A DNA stretch of 64,000 bases from Kluyvera intermedia (GTDB taxonomy: Bacteria; Pseudomonadota; Gammaproteobacteria; Enterobacterales; Enterobacteriaceae), in contig NZ_CP139986.1 of NCBI RefSeq assembly GCF_034424175.1, positions 3,162,001 through 3,226,000 of the forward strand, written 5' to 3'. Below, piece by piece: positions 49,788 to 58,286 of the stretch (positions are counted from its first letter, which is position 1; each line of letters opens with the position of its first letter). The notes under the pieces were generated by a model. It was not told the DNA's origin. It ran no database searches and saw only the letters and a program-made list of their open reading frames with translations. The translations under genes were made by a program, and so were the position numbers.

Positions 49788-51519
49788 ACATCTAATCCAG
49801 CTACACGGGCTGGTTAAACAGTTCGCCGGGATGAAAAAACCGGCGGTCGCTCGGCTGGATTGCACCATTCAATCGGGTTACGTCACCGGTCTTGTCGGGC
49901 CGGACGGCGCGGGGAAAACCACGCTAATGCGCATGCTGGCGGGGCTGCTAAAGCCCGATGAAGGCAGCGCCACGGTGCTGGGGCTTGATCCCATTAATGA
50001 CGATAGCGCCCTGCACGCGGTGATGGGCTACATGCCGCAGAAATTCGGTCTGTACGAAGATCTGACGGTGATGGAGAACCTCAATCTCTACGCCGACCTG
50101 CGCAGCGTGACCGGTGAAACCCGCGAAAAAACCTTCGCCCGGCTGCTGGAGTTTACCTCGCTCGGCCCGTTTACCTCGCGGCTGGCAGGCAAGTTATCTG
50201 GCGGTATGAAGCAGAAACTGGGGCTGGCCTGTACGCTGGTTGGCGAGCCGAATGTGCTGCTGCTGGACGAACCCGGTGTCGGCGTTGACCCTATCTCACG
50301 TCGTGAACTGTGGCAGATGGTGCACGAACTGGCGGGCGACGGAATGCTGATTCTGTGGAGCACCTCCTATCTCGACGAAGCCGAGCAGTGCCAGGACGTG
50401 CTGCTAATGAACGAAGGTGAGCTGTTGTATCAGGGCGAGCCCACCGCCCTCACCCGCACCATGGCGGGTCGCAGCTTCCTGATGCACAGCCCGGCGGAAA
50501 ATAACCGCAAGCTGCTGCAACGTGCATTAAAGCAGGAAATGGTGAGCGACGGCATGATTCAGGGACGTTCGGTGCGCGCGATCCTCAAAAAATCGGCCAC
50601 CGCAGAGGATCTGAAACGCGCACCCGGTATGCCTGAGCTGGAAATCGAAGAGACCACGCCACGCTTTGAAGATGCGTTTATCGATCTACTCGGCGGCGCG
50701 GGTACCTCAGAATCTCCACTGGGCGCGATTCTGCATACCGTAGAGGGGACGCCTGACGAAACGGTGATTGAAGCCAAACAGCTAACCAAAAAATTTGGTG
50801 ATTTTGCCGCCACCGATCACGTCGACTTCGCCGTTAAACGCGGGGAAATTTTTGGCCTGCTGGGGCCAAACGGCGCGGGAAAATCAACCACCTTTAAGAT
50901 GATGTGCGGTCTGCTGGTGCCCACCTCCGGCAATGCGCTGGTGCTGGGGATGGATCTGAAAACCGGTTCGGGCAAAGCGCGTCAGCACTTAGGTTATATG
51001 GCGCAGAAATTCTCGCTTTACGGCAACCTGACCGTTGAACAAAACCTGCGTTTTTTCTCCGGCGTGTATGGCCTACGTGGTCGCGCGCAGAATGAGAAAA
51101 TCCGCCGTATGAGCGAGGCCTTTGGCCTTGATGAAATTGCCCGGCATACCACCGACGCGCTGCCGCTGGGCTTTAAGCAGCGTCTGGCGCTGGCCTGTTC
51201 GCTGATGCACGAGCCAGATATCCTGTTTCTCGATGAGCCGACTTCCGGCGTTGACCCCCTCACCCGCCGTGAATTCTGGCTGCACATCAACAGCATGGTA
51301 GAGAAAGGCGTCACCGTGATGGTGACCACCCACTTTATGGACGAGGCGGAGTATTGCGATCGTATTGGCCTGGTTTATCGCGGCAAATTAATCGCCAGCG
51401 GTACACCGGACGATTTAAAGGCGCAGGCGGCGGACGAGCAGCAATCAGACCCCACGATGGAGCAGGCATTTATCACACTCATCAATGACTGGGATAAGGA
51501 GCATGCCGATGAGCGCTAA
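49780..51519 (+). CDS. ybhF: ABC exporter ATPase YbhF (two ATPase domains)
   Basis: Cytoplasmic ATPase of 579 residues with two fused ABC domains. First: Walker A GPDGAGKTT, signature LSGGMKQKL, Walker B VLLLDEPGVGVD. Second: Walker A GPNGAGKST, a signature region changed to LPLGFKQRL, Walker B ILFLDEPTSGVD, switch His in TTHFMDEAEYC. The first domain has STSYLDEAEQC where His is usual, so the two sites may be unequal, as in E. coli YbhF. It powers YbhS/YbhR; the E. coli system is linked to drug and cation export. It overlaps both neighbours. Confidence 0.95.
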   Translation: MSEHLIQLHGLVKQFAGMKKPAVARLDCTIQSGYVTGLVGPDGAGKTTLMRMLAGLLKPDEGSATVLGLDPINDDSALHAVMGYMPQKFGLYEDLTVMENLNLYADLRSVTGETREKTFARLLEFTSLGPFTSRLAGKLSGGMKQKLGLACTLVGEPNVLLLDEPGVGVDPISRRELWQMVHELAGDGMLILWSTSYLDEAEQCQDVLLMNEGELLYQGEPTALTRTMAGRSFLMHSPAENNRKLLQRALKQEMVSDGMIQGRSVRAILKKSATAEDLKRAPGMPELEIEETTPRFEDAFIDLLGGAGTSESPLGAILHTVEGTPDETVIEAKQLTKKFGDFAATDHVDFAVKRGEIFGLLGPNGAGKSTTFKMMCGLLVPTSGNALVLGMDLKTGSGKARQHLGYMAQKFSLYGNLTVEQNLRFFSGVYGLRGRAQNEKIRRMSEAFGLDEIARHTTDALPLGFKQRLALACSLMHEPDILFLDEPTSGVDPLTRREFWLHINSMVEKGVTVMVTTHFMDEAEYCDRIGLVYRGKLIASGTPDDLKAQAADEQQSDPTMEQAFITLINDWDKEHADER

Positions 51520-52642
51520 AGGGCTATCATGGAGGCGCGTGCGGGCGCTGTGCGTGAAAGAGACGCGACAGATTATCCGCGACCCCAGCAGTTGGTTGAT
51601 AGCGGTGGTGATCCCGCTGCTGCTGCTGTTTATCTTTGGCTACGGGATTAACCTCGACTCCAGCAAACTGCGCGTCGGCGTGCTGCTGGAGCAGCAAAGT
51701 AAAGAGGCGCTGGATTTTACCCACACGCTTACCGGTTCCCCCTATATTGACGCCACCATCAGCGATAATCGTGCTGAACTGGTAGAGATGATGCAGGCCG
51801 GGCGTATTCGTGGGCTGGTGGTTGTGCCGGTTGATTTCGATAAGAAGATGGCGCGCGTCGGCGACGATGCGCCGATTCAGGTGATAACCGACGGTAGCGA
51901 ACCGAATACCGCCAACTTTGTACAAGGCTACGTCGAGGGCATCTGGCAAATCTGGCAGCAACAGCGTGCGGAGGATAACGGCCAGACCTTCGAGCCACTT
52001 ATCGACGTGCAGACGCGCTACTGGTTTAACCCGGCGGCCATCAGCCAGCACTTTATTATCCCCGGGGCTATCACCATCATTATGACGGTGATTGGCGCAA
52101 TCCTCACCTCGCTGGTGATTGCCCGCGAGTGGGAGCGCGGCACCATGGAGGCGCTGCTCTCTACCGAAGTGACTCGCGTGGAATTGCTGCTGTGTAAGCT
52201 TATCCCCTACTATTTCCTCGGTATGCTGGCAATGCTGCTGTGTATGCTGGTATCGGTGTTTATTCTCGGCGTGCCGTATCGCGGGTCGCTGATTATTTTG
52301 TTTTTCATCACCAGCCTGTTTTTACTCAGCACGCTGGGGATGGGGCTTTTGATTTCGACGATTACCCGCAACCAGTTTAACGCCGCCCAGGTGGCGCTGA
52401 ACGCCGCATTTTTACCGTCGATTATGCTGTCCGGATTTATTTTCCAGATAGACAGTATGCCCGCGGCGATTCGCGTGGTGACTTATATTATTCCGGCGCG
52501 TTACTTCGTCAGTACCCTGCAAAGTCTGTTTCTGGCGGGCAATATTCCGGTGGTGCTGATTATCAACACGCTGTTTTTAATCGCCTCGGCGGTGATGTTT
52601 ATTGGCCTGACGTGGATGAAAACCAAACGTCGGTTGGATTGA
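51509..52642 (+). CDS. ybhS: ABC exporter permease YbhS
   Basis: Inner-membrane permease of 377 residues, equal to E. coli YbhS, of the ABC-2 type. It has one N-terminal transmembrane helix (PSSWLIAVVIPLLLLFIFGY), a large periplasmic domain (about 45-180) and five C-terminal helices. AREWERGTMEALLSTEV is the ABC-2 signature. ATG 51509 was chosen because AAGGAG is then 7 bases upstream; ATG 51503 would be too close. It overlaps the end of ybhF. A REP unit separates it from ybhR. Confidence 0.94.
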   Translation: MSAKGLSWRRVRALCVKETRQIIRDPSSWLIAVVIPLLLLFIFGYGINLDSSKLRVGVLLEQQSKEALDFTHTLTGSPYIDATISDNRAELVEMMQAGRIRGLVVVPVDFDKKMARVGDDAPIQVITDGSEPNTANFVQGYVEGIWQIWQQQRAEDNGQTFEPLIDVQTRYWFNPAAISQHFIIPGAITIIMTVIGAILTSLVIAREWERGTMEALLSTEVTRVELLLCKLIPYYFLGMLAMLLCMLVSVFILGVPYRGSLIILFFITSLFLLSTLGMGLLISTITRNQFNAAQVALNAAFLPSIMLSGFIFQIDSMPAAIRVVTYIIPARYFVSTLQSLFLAGNIPVVLIINTLFLIASAVMFIGLTWMKTKRRLD

Positions 52643-52648
52643 TACCCG

Positions 52649-52678
52649 TCCCGGCGGCGCTGCGCTTGGCCGGGCTAC
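52649..52678. repeat. REP unit inside the ybhGFSR operon
   Basis: CCGGCGGCGCTGCGCTTGGC with flanks forms one unit of the RAYT-associated class, placed between ybhS and ybhR where genes of this operon are otherwise overlapping or tightly spaced. Confidence 0.85.
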
Positions 52679-52717
52679 ATTTGAGCACATTTGTACCGGG
52701 GATGATGGAGAACTCGC

Positions 52718-53824
52718 ATGTTTTACCGTTTATGGACGCTTATCCGCAAAGAACTGCAATCGCTGCTTCGCGAACCGCAGACCCGCGCGATTTTGATCGC
52801 GCCGGTATTAATTCAGGTGCTGCTGTTCCCGTTTGCCGCCACCCTTGAGGTAACCAATGCCACTATCGCCGTTTATAACGAAGACAACGGCAAGCACGCC
52901 GTCGAGCTGACCCAACGCTTTGCTCGCGCCAAAGCCTTTACCCACGTGTTGCTGCTAAAAAGTCCGCAGGAAATTCAGCCGACCATCGACACGCAAAAAG
53001 CGCTGCTGCTGGTGCGCTTCCCGGCCGATTTCTCGCGTAACCTCGATACCTTCCAGACCGCGCCCATGCAGCTTTTACTCGACGGACGTAACTCCAACAG
53101 CGCCCAGATCGCCGCGAATTATCTGCAACAGATCGTCAAAAACTATCAGCAGGAGTTGATGGAAGGCAAAGCGAAACCGAACAACAGCGAACTGGCTGTT
53201 CGCAACTGGTATAACCCGAATCTTGACTACAAATGGTTCGTTGTGCCGTCGCTTATCGCCATGATCACCACCATCGGCGTGATGATCGTCACGTCGTTAT
53301 CGGTCGCGCGTGAACGCGAACAGGGTACGCTCGATCAACTGCTGGTGTCACCGCTCGCCACCTGGCAGATTTTCGTTGGCAAGGCGGTTCCGGCACTGAT
53401 TGTCGCCACCGCACAGGCGAGTATCGTTCTCGGTGTGGGAATTTGGGCGTATCAAATTCCCTTCGCCGGGTCGCTGGCGCTGTTCTACTTCACGATGGTG
53501 ATTTATGGGTTGTCGCTGGTGGGGTTTGGCTTGCTGATCTCGTCGCTGTGTTCAACTCAGCAGCAGGCGTTTATCGGCGTCTTTGTCTTTATGATGCCGG
53601 CCATTTTGCTGTCGGGGTATGTGTCGCCGGTGGAAAATATGCCGATGTGGCTCCAGCATCTGACGTGGATAAACCCTATCCGCCATTTCACGGATATCAC
53701 CAAGCAGATCTATTTGAAGGATGCGAGTCTGTCGATTATCTGGGGAAGCTTGTGGCCGCTACTGTTCATAGCGGCCACGACGGGATCAGTGGCGTACGCG
53801 ATGTTTCGCCGCAAGATCGCCTGA
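52718..53824 (+). CDS. ybhR: ABC exporter permease YbhR
   Basis: Second ABC-2 permease of the YbhGFSR exporter, 368 residues, equal to E. coli YbhR. Topology is like YbhS: N-terminal helix, periplasmic domain (about 45-170), then five helices (IAMITTIGVMIVTSL onward). The signature is AREREQGTLDQLLVSP. GATGGAG precedes the ATG. The last 39 bp overlap the end of ybhQ on the opposite strand. Confidence 0.95.
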   Translation: MFYRLWTLIRKELQSLLREPQTRAILIAPVLIQVLLFPFAATLEVTNATIAVYNEDNGKHAVELTQRFARAKAFTHVLLLKSPQEIQPTIDTQKALLLVRFPADFSRNLDTFQTAPMQLLLDGRNSNSAQIAANYLQQIVKNYQQELMEGKAKPNNSELAVRNWYNPNLDYKWFVVPSLIAMITTIGVMIVTSLSVAREREQGTLDQLLVSPLATWQIFVGKAVPALIVATAQASIVLGVGIWAYQIPFAGSLALFYFTMVIYGLSLVGFGLLISSLCSTQQQAFIGVFVFMMPAILLSGYVSPVENMPMWLQHLTWINPIRHFTDITKQIYLKDASLSIIWGSLWPLLFIAATTGSVAYAMFRRKIA

Positions 53825-54196
53825 GGTTTTCTCTTTAACCAGCAGCGAGAATACGGCGGGGCCTGCAAGGATTGCCAGCCCGGCCAGCGCCAGCAGGTAG
53901 TTGTTGTGCAGAACGCGGGACAACAGCCAAAGGGCAATCATCGCTGCGCCAAAGTACCAGGTGGTGGTCAGTTCTTCAAACACATCGGCGACGTCTCGCC
54001 AACGTTTATCATGGTGGCGCTGCAGCGCCAGCATCAGTAATACGCTTACGGCGTACAGCACGCACAGGCCTAATCCAACGCGCACCAGCGCGCCGCTCAT
54101 CCAGCCCATAACCAACACGGCGACGACCAGTAAATGCAACATAATCTGCCAGCAACCTAGCCCAGTTGCGACACGAATTCTTTGTTGCCACTTCAT
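53786..54196 (-). CDS. ybhQ: Inner membrane protein YbhQ
   Basis: Membrane protein of 136 residues, equal to E. coli YbhQ, with four predicted transmembrane segments (LHLLVVAVLVMGWMSG, VGLGLCVLYAVSVLLMLAL, FGAAMIALWLLSRVL, YLLALAGLAILAGPAVFSLL). Function unknown. The start at 54196 (MKWQQRIRVATGLG) matches E. coli and has AGGAGAG upstream. Its 3' end overlaps ybhR convergently by 39 bp. The ybhP, clsB, ybhN and ybhM genes that lie nearby in E. coli are not between it and ybhL. Confidence 0.92.
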   Translation of the reverse strand: MKWQQRIRVATGLGCWQIMLHLLVVAVLVMGWMSGALVRVGLGLCVLYAVSVLLMLALQRHHDKRWRDVADVFEELTTTWYFGAAMIALWLLSRVLHNNYLLALAGLAILAGPAVFSLLVKEKTSGDLAAKHRVRH

Positions 54197-54400
54197 GGCT
54201 TCTCTCCTGAAGAATTTTATTTGCTTATTCAGAGTACTCAAGTCTACGGAAAATTCCGTAAAGACGCCTCTTTTTGTGACAGCAGTGTCACATTTTCGTT
54301 CATATTGTGGAAAAACGTGATTAAACCTTCGCCAAACGAGGGGGTAAAACGGAGGTGAACTCCCGGCACAAGGGTGATCAGCCGGGATAATAATCATCCG

Positions 54401-54479
54401 GTATGCCTGATAAGCGTAGCGCCATCAGGCATACCCACACAGGTTGCCGGATGGCGGCATCGACTTATCCGGCCTACAG
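54401..54479. repeat. REP/BIME between ybhQ and ybhL
   Basis: GGTATGCCTGATAAGCGTAG...GCCATCAGGCATACC and GTTGCCGGATGGCGGC...CTTATCCGGCCTAC, two E. coli-type palindromes just after the ybhL stop. Confidence 0.85.
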
Positions 54480-54481
54480 AT

Positions 54482-55186
54482 TTAGCGGCGGTTACCGAAA
54501 ATACGCAGCAGCATCAGGAACAGGTTAATGAAGTCGAGATACAGCGTCAGCGCGCCGAGGATAGCGTACTTGCGCAGATTTGATGAATCACGGACATCAA
54601 TTTGTTCACCGATATTTTTCAGTTTCTGGGTGTCGTAGGCAGTTAGACCAACAAACACGATGACCCCAATGTAGGTAATCGCCCACATCAGCGCATCACT
54701 TTTCAGCCAGAAGTTGACCAATGATGCCAGCACGATACCAATTAATGCCATAAACAGCATATTGCCGAAGCCGCTGAGATCACGCTTGGTGGTGTAGCCG
54801 TACAGGCTCATGATGCCAAACATACCGCCGGTCACCACGAAAGTGCTGGCGATGGACGAGTAGGTATAGACAATAAAAATACTGGAAAGCGTCAGCCCGG
54901 TGAGCGCCGAATAAAGCATAAACAGCGTTGTCGCCATGCCCGCACTCAAACGCTGTACCATGCCTGAGAGCACGAAAACCAGCGCCAGTTGGGCGATAAT
55001 CAGCCCAAAGAAGGTAATTTTGCTAGAAAAGACAAACATCATCACTGCGGGGGTATTTGCCGCATACCACGCAATAAACGCGGTCAGCAAAAGCCCGCAG
55101 GTCATCCAGCCGTAAACCTGCGCCATATACGTTTGCAGACCTGAACGGGCCTGCACAATTGAATCAGAGCGAGGGAATCGTTCCAT
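54482..55186 (-). CDS. ybhL: BAX inhibitor-1 family membrane protein YbhL
   Basis: Inner-membrane protein of 234 residues, equal to E. coli YbhL, with seven predicted transmembrane helices. The UPF0005/BI-1 signature lies in TGLTLSSIFIVYTYSSIASTF. The acidic residues of the C-terminal helices (LTAYDTQKLKNIGEQID, TLYLDFINLFLMLLRIFG) match the pH-sensing pair of bacterial BsYetJ-type calcium leak channels. Physiological role in E. coli is unknown. It follows moaE on the same strand. Confidence 0.94.
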   Translation of the reverse strand: MERFPRSDSIVQARSGLQTYMAQVYGWMTCGLLLTAFIAWYAANTPAVMMFVFSSKITFFGLIIAQLALVFVLSGMVQRLSAGMATTLFMLYSALTGLTLSSIFIVYTYSSIASTFVVTGGMFGIMSLYGYTTKRDLSGFGNMLFMALIGIVLASLVNFWLKSDALMWAITYIGVIVFVGLTAYDTQKLKNIGEQIDVRDSSNLRKYAILGALTLYLDFINLFLMLLRIFGNRR

Positions 55187-55227
55187 GACGTTCTCCTGAA
55201 GTTAAAAGAGTCTGAAGTAAGTGTACT

Positions 55228-55680
55228 CTACCAGCGTTCGGCTGCTTGCTTATCGCTGTCGCGCGCGTCTACCCAGCGTTCCCCTTCCGGCGTAGCTTCA
55301 CGTTTCCAGAACGGTGCGCGGGTCTTTAGATAGTCCATGATAAATTCGCCCGCGTCAAAGGCGCTGCTGCGATGCGCGCTGGTCACACCAACAAATACAA
55401 TCTCATCACCCGGCCACATCTCGCCAATTCGGTGAATCACGGTCACGCGCCCCAGCGGCCAACGTTCGCGCGCGGCCTCGACAATCTCAGCCAATGCCTT
55501 TTCAGTCATACCGGGGTAATGCTCAAGAGTCAGCGCTTTAACGCTGTCGCCGAGGTTATGGTTACGCACTTTGCCGGTGAAGGTGACCACCGCGCCGTCT
55601 TCATCACGGGCAGCAAGCCAGGGATATTCATCCCCGACGCTAAACGGCTCATGGCCGACGACAATACGCGTTTCGCTCAT
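55228..55680 (-). CDS. moaE: Molybdopterin synthase catalytic subunit MoaE
   Basis: Large subunit of molybdopterin synthase, which converts cyclic pyranopterin monophosphate to molybdopterin. It has 150 residues, equal to E. coli MoaE. Conserved blocks are GAVVTFTGKVRNHN, LTLEHYPGMTEKAL, VIHRIGEMWPGDEIVFVGV, RSSAFDAGEFIMDYLKTRAP and the active-site lysine segment FWKREATPEGERW. ATG 55680 (MSETRIVVG) fits E. coli. One base separates it from moaD. Confidence 0.97.
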   Translation of the reverse strand: MSETRIVVGHEPFSVGDEYPWLAARDEDGAVVTFTGKVRNHNLGDSVKALTLEHYPGMTEKALAEIVEAARERWPLGRVTVIHRIGEMWPGDEIVFVGVTSAHRSSAFDAGEFIMDYLKTRAPFWKREATPEGERWVDARDSDKQAAERW

Positions 55681-55681
55681 C

Positions 55682-55927
55682 TTAGCCTCCCGTGACCGGT
55701 GGGAAGAAGGCCACTTCGTCACCGTCGACAACCGGATGTTCAAAGCTCACCAGCGTCTGGTTTACCGCCGCCAGCAGTTTGCCCTCTTCCAGCGCCAGCG
55801 CCCAGCGTCCTTCTTGCGCCACTAAATGCTGGCGCACGGCTTCTACGGTGGCAAACTCAGATGTCAGCGCCAGCGAATCAGTGCCGACAAGCTCACGAAC
55901 CTGGGCAAAAAACAGCACATTAATCAT
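55682..55927 (-). CDS. moaD: Molybdopterin synthase sulfur-carrier subunit MoaD
   Basis: Ubiquitin-like sulfur carrier of 81 residues, equal to E. coli MoaD. It ends in the functional VTGG, which MoeB adenylates and which is then thiocarboxylated. Motif AQVRELVGTDSLAL and the block LAAVNQTLVSFEHPVVDGDEVAFFPP are family-typical. ATG 55927 (MINVLFFAQ) was preferred over ATG 55933. It overlaps the end of moaC. Confidence 0.97.
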   Translation of the reverse strand: MINVLFFAQVRELVGTDSLALTSEFATVEAVRQHLVAQEGRWALALEEGKLLAAVNQTLVSFEHPVVDGDEVAFFPPVTGG

Positions 55928-56405
55928 GAGCATCCACCTTGAAATCCCCTGATTTTCCGCCGCTTTTCGCCAACAGGCGAACCGGGCCGATCACCATATC
56001 TTTTTGTACCGCCTTGCACATGTCATAAATGGTCAGCGCGGCAACTGAGGCAGCGGTCAGCGCTTCCATCTCCACGCCGGTTTTGCCGGTCAGGCGGCAT
56101 AATGATTCAATGCGCACGCGGTTATGTTCTGGCTGCGCTTGCAGGTTGACTTCAACCTTGCTCAGCATCAATGGATGACACAGTGGGATCAAATCCCAGG
56201 TGCGTTTCGCGGCCTGAATGCCGGCGATACGCGCGGTAGCGAACACATCGCCTTTGTGGTGACTGCCTTCAATAATCATCGAGAGAGTTTCTGGCAGCAT
56301 GGTGACAAACGCTTCAGCGCGCGCTTCACGAACGGTTTCCGCTTTGGCAGAGACATCCACCATATGGGCTTCACCCGCCGCGTTAATATGGGTCAGTTGC
56401 GACAT
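55920..56405 (-). CDS. moaC: Cyclic pyranopterin monophosphate synthase MoaC
   Basis: Second enzyme of molybdenum cofactor synthesis; it rearranges the MoaA product to cyclic pyranopterin monophosphate. It has 161 residues, equal to E. coli MoaC. Signature segments are AAKRTWDLIPLCHPLMLSKV, CRLTGKTGVEMEALTAASVAALTIYDMCKAVQKDM-type and LLAKSGGKSGDF, holding the catalytic Lys and Asp. It starts 4 bp after moaB and overlaps moaD by 8 bp. Confidence 0.97.
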   Translation of the reverse strand: MSQLTHINAAGEAHMVDVSAKAETVREARAEAFVTMLPETLSMIIEGSHHKGDVFATARIAGIQAAKRTWDLIPLCHPLMLSKVEVNLQAQPEHNRVRIESLCRLTGKTGVEMEALTAASVAALTIYDMCKAVQKDMVIGPVRLLAKSGGKSGDFKVDAHD

Positions 56406-56409
56406 CGTT

Positions 56410-56922
56410 TTATTTCTTCAGATGAGGGTGGAAGTTACACGGAGCCGTACGGGCATCCAGCTGTGGAGCAATTATGTTGTCCCACGCGGTACGACAGGCT
56501 TTGGTGGAGCCCGGCATGGCGAAAATCAGCGTGCGGTTAGCCATCCCCGCGACCGCGCGCGATTGCAGCGTAGCGGTGCCAATCTCTTCAAAAGAAAACA
56601 TGCGGAACACTTCACCGAAACCTTCAATTTCGCGGTCAAACAGCGGCAGTAGTGCTTCAGGAGCCTGATCGCCATCGGTCAGGCCGGTGCCGCCGGTAAT
56701 CAATACAACCTGCACGTCGTCGCGGGCAATCCACGCGGAGACCTGGGCACGAATCTGGTAACGGTTTTCTTTAACGATCGCCTTGTCGACGACCTGATGC
56801 CCGGCTTCGAGGGCAGAATCACGCAGGAAATGACCAGAGGTATCATCCTCTTCGCCGCGACGGTTAGAAACGGTAAGAATAGCAACGCGTGTCGGGATAA
56901 ATTCAACGCTCACCTGACTCAT
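56410..56922 (-). CDS. moaB: MoaB, MoaB/Mog-domain protein
   Basis: MogA-like molybdopterin-binding fold protein of 170 residues, equal to E. coli MoaB; its role in E. coli is not essential and remains unclear. The MPT-binding motif is LITGGTGLTDGDQAPEA. Other family blocks are ILTVSNRRGEEDDTSGHFL and FAMPGSTKACRTAWDNIIAPQLD. It follows moaA by 22 bp in the moaABCDE operon. Confidence 0.96.
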   Translation of the reverse strand: MSQVSVEFIPTRVAILTVSNRRGEEDDTSGHFLRDSALEAGHQVVDKAIVKENRYQIRAQVSAWIARDDVQVVLITGGTGLTDGDQAPEALLPLFDREIEGFGEVFRMFSFEEIGTATLQSRAVAGMANRTLIFAMPGSTKACRTAWDNIIAPQLDARTAPCNFHPHLKK

Positions 56923-56944
56923 TTAATAGCTCCTTGATGACGAA

Positions 56945-57934
56945 TCATCCACCGATATAGGATAAATTCTGGGTAATTCCGGTATTGCCCTGGTGTAGGA
57001 AGTGGGTCTGTTTTTTATGCGTTAAAGCTTCAGCAATGCGATCTTCCAGCGCCTGCTGCTGAGCGTCTTGCGCCAGCAGTTCACGCAGATCCACGCCGCC
57101 GTCGCCAAACAGGCACAGATGCAGCTTCCCAACGGACGATACGCGCAGACGGTTACAGCTGGCGCAGAAGTCTTTTTCATACGGCATAATTAAGCCGATT
57201 TCCCCTTCGTAATCGGGATGGCAAAAGACCTGCGCCGGGCCGTCGCTGCGCTGACGGATTTGATGGATCCAGCCGCGCTGGAGCAACTGATCGCGCAATA
57301 CCATGCCTGAGATATGGTGTTTGCGGAACAGGTCGCTGCTGTCGCCGGTTTCCATCAGTTCAATAAAGCGGAGTTGAATGCGGCGCGGTTTGATCCACGC
57401 CAGAAAGGTGTCGAGCTGGTGATGGTTCACGTCGCGCATCAGCACGGTGTTAACCTTCACTTTGTCAAATCCGGCAGTAAAGGCGGCATCGATGCCGTCC
57501 ATCACCTGGCGGAATTTATCCTGACCGGTAATCGCGTGAAACTGACGCGCGTCCAGACTGTCCAGGCTGACGTTTAACGCCGTCAGACCGGCATCACGCC
57601 AGGCTGCGACATCTCGCGCCATCCGGTAACCGTTGGTGGTCACGGCAATCTGACGGATAGAAGCGTTCTCTTTCACCGCCGCAATAACATCGGTAAAGTC
57701 ACGACGTAAAGTCGGCTCGCCGCCGGTCAACCGGACTTTTTCCGTACCCAACGCAGAAAAGGCGCGCGTCACCCGACGAATTTCGTCCAGCGACAGAAAT
57801 CCTTTGTTGGTGACCCCATTGGGCTGGTAGCCATCAGGTAGGCAGTAGGTGCAGCGGAAATTGCATACGTCGGTAATCGACAGGCGCAAATAGAAAAATT
57901 TGCGCGCAAACGCATCAGTGAGTTGTGAAGCCAT
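56945..57934 (-). CDS. moaA: GTP 3',8-cyclase MoaA
   Basis: Radical SAM enzyme that starts molybdenum cofactor synthesis from GTP. It has 329 residues, equal to E. coli MoaA. The N-terminal cluster is Cys24/Cys28/Cys31 in DVCNFRCTYC. The C-terminal cluster cysteines are in DFCASCNRLRVSSVGKLHLC. The C-terminus is the essential Gly-Gly (LSYIGG). ATG 57934 (MASQLTDAFARKF) fits E. coli; an earlier in-frame ATG at 58006 lies inside the riboswitch. It leads moaABCDE. Confidence 0.97.
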   Translation of the reverse strand: MASQLTDAFARKFFYLRLSITDVCNFRCTYCLPDGYQPNGVTNKGFLSLDEIRRVTRAFSALGTEKVRLTGGEPTLRRDFTDVIAAVKENASIRQIAVTTNGYRMARDVAAWRDAGLTALNVSLDSLDARQFHAITGQDKFRQVMDGIDAAFTAGFDKVKVNTVLMRDVNHHQLDTFLAWIKPRRIQLRFIELMETGDSSDLFRKHHISGMVLRDQLLQRGWIHQIRQRSDGPAQVFCHPDYEGEIGLIMPYEKDFCASCNRLRVSSVGKLHLCLFGDGGVDLRELLAQDAQQQALEDRIAEALTHKKQTHFLHQGNTGITQNLSYIGG

Positions 57935-57944
57935 AGACACCTTT

Positions 57945-58040
57945 CCAAATACGGGAGGCGAGATCATTTCTTCCTTCGCCCTGGCGACAGAGTCTGTCGC
58001 GGCCAAAACGCCGTATTTTTCAACTTAGGCGCAGAGGCTA
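57945..58040 (-). ncRNA. Molybdenum cofactor (Moco) riboswitch in the moaA leader
   Basis: On the minus strand the moaA leader holds ATACGG and CCGTAT closing arms (58016 to 57949) around GGCCGCGACAG...CTGTCGCC, GGGCGAAGGAAGAAATGA and TCGCCTCCCGTAT. These are the conserved elements of the E. coli moaA leader motif. The closing region ends about 15 bases before the start codon, where it can mask the ribosome binding site (GGAAAGGTG) when the cofactor is abundant. Confidence 0.9.
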
Positions 58041-58286
58041 GAGTGTGTTGTTTAGTCTAAAAAACTAAACCAGGTTATGCCGAATAGTAGCGCGAGAATA
58101 ACAGTTTCGCCATTTTCGCTTTCGCTGTATAAAGTCATACATAGCGAACCTATCCTGCATTTTCCGTACAGAATACGCAAAAATCCCCTTTTTGCATTGA
58201 TATACGTCATTTTGACTGGGATGGAGCATCGTCTTTTAGAGGTAGTTAGGCTAATGTAAGCACGTTTTTCACTATAAGGAAGTTGT

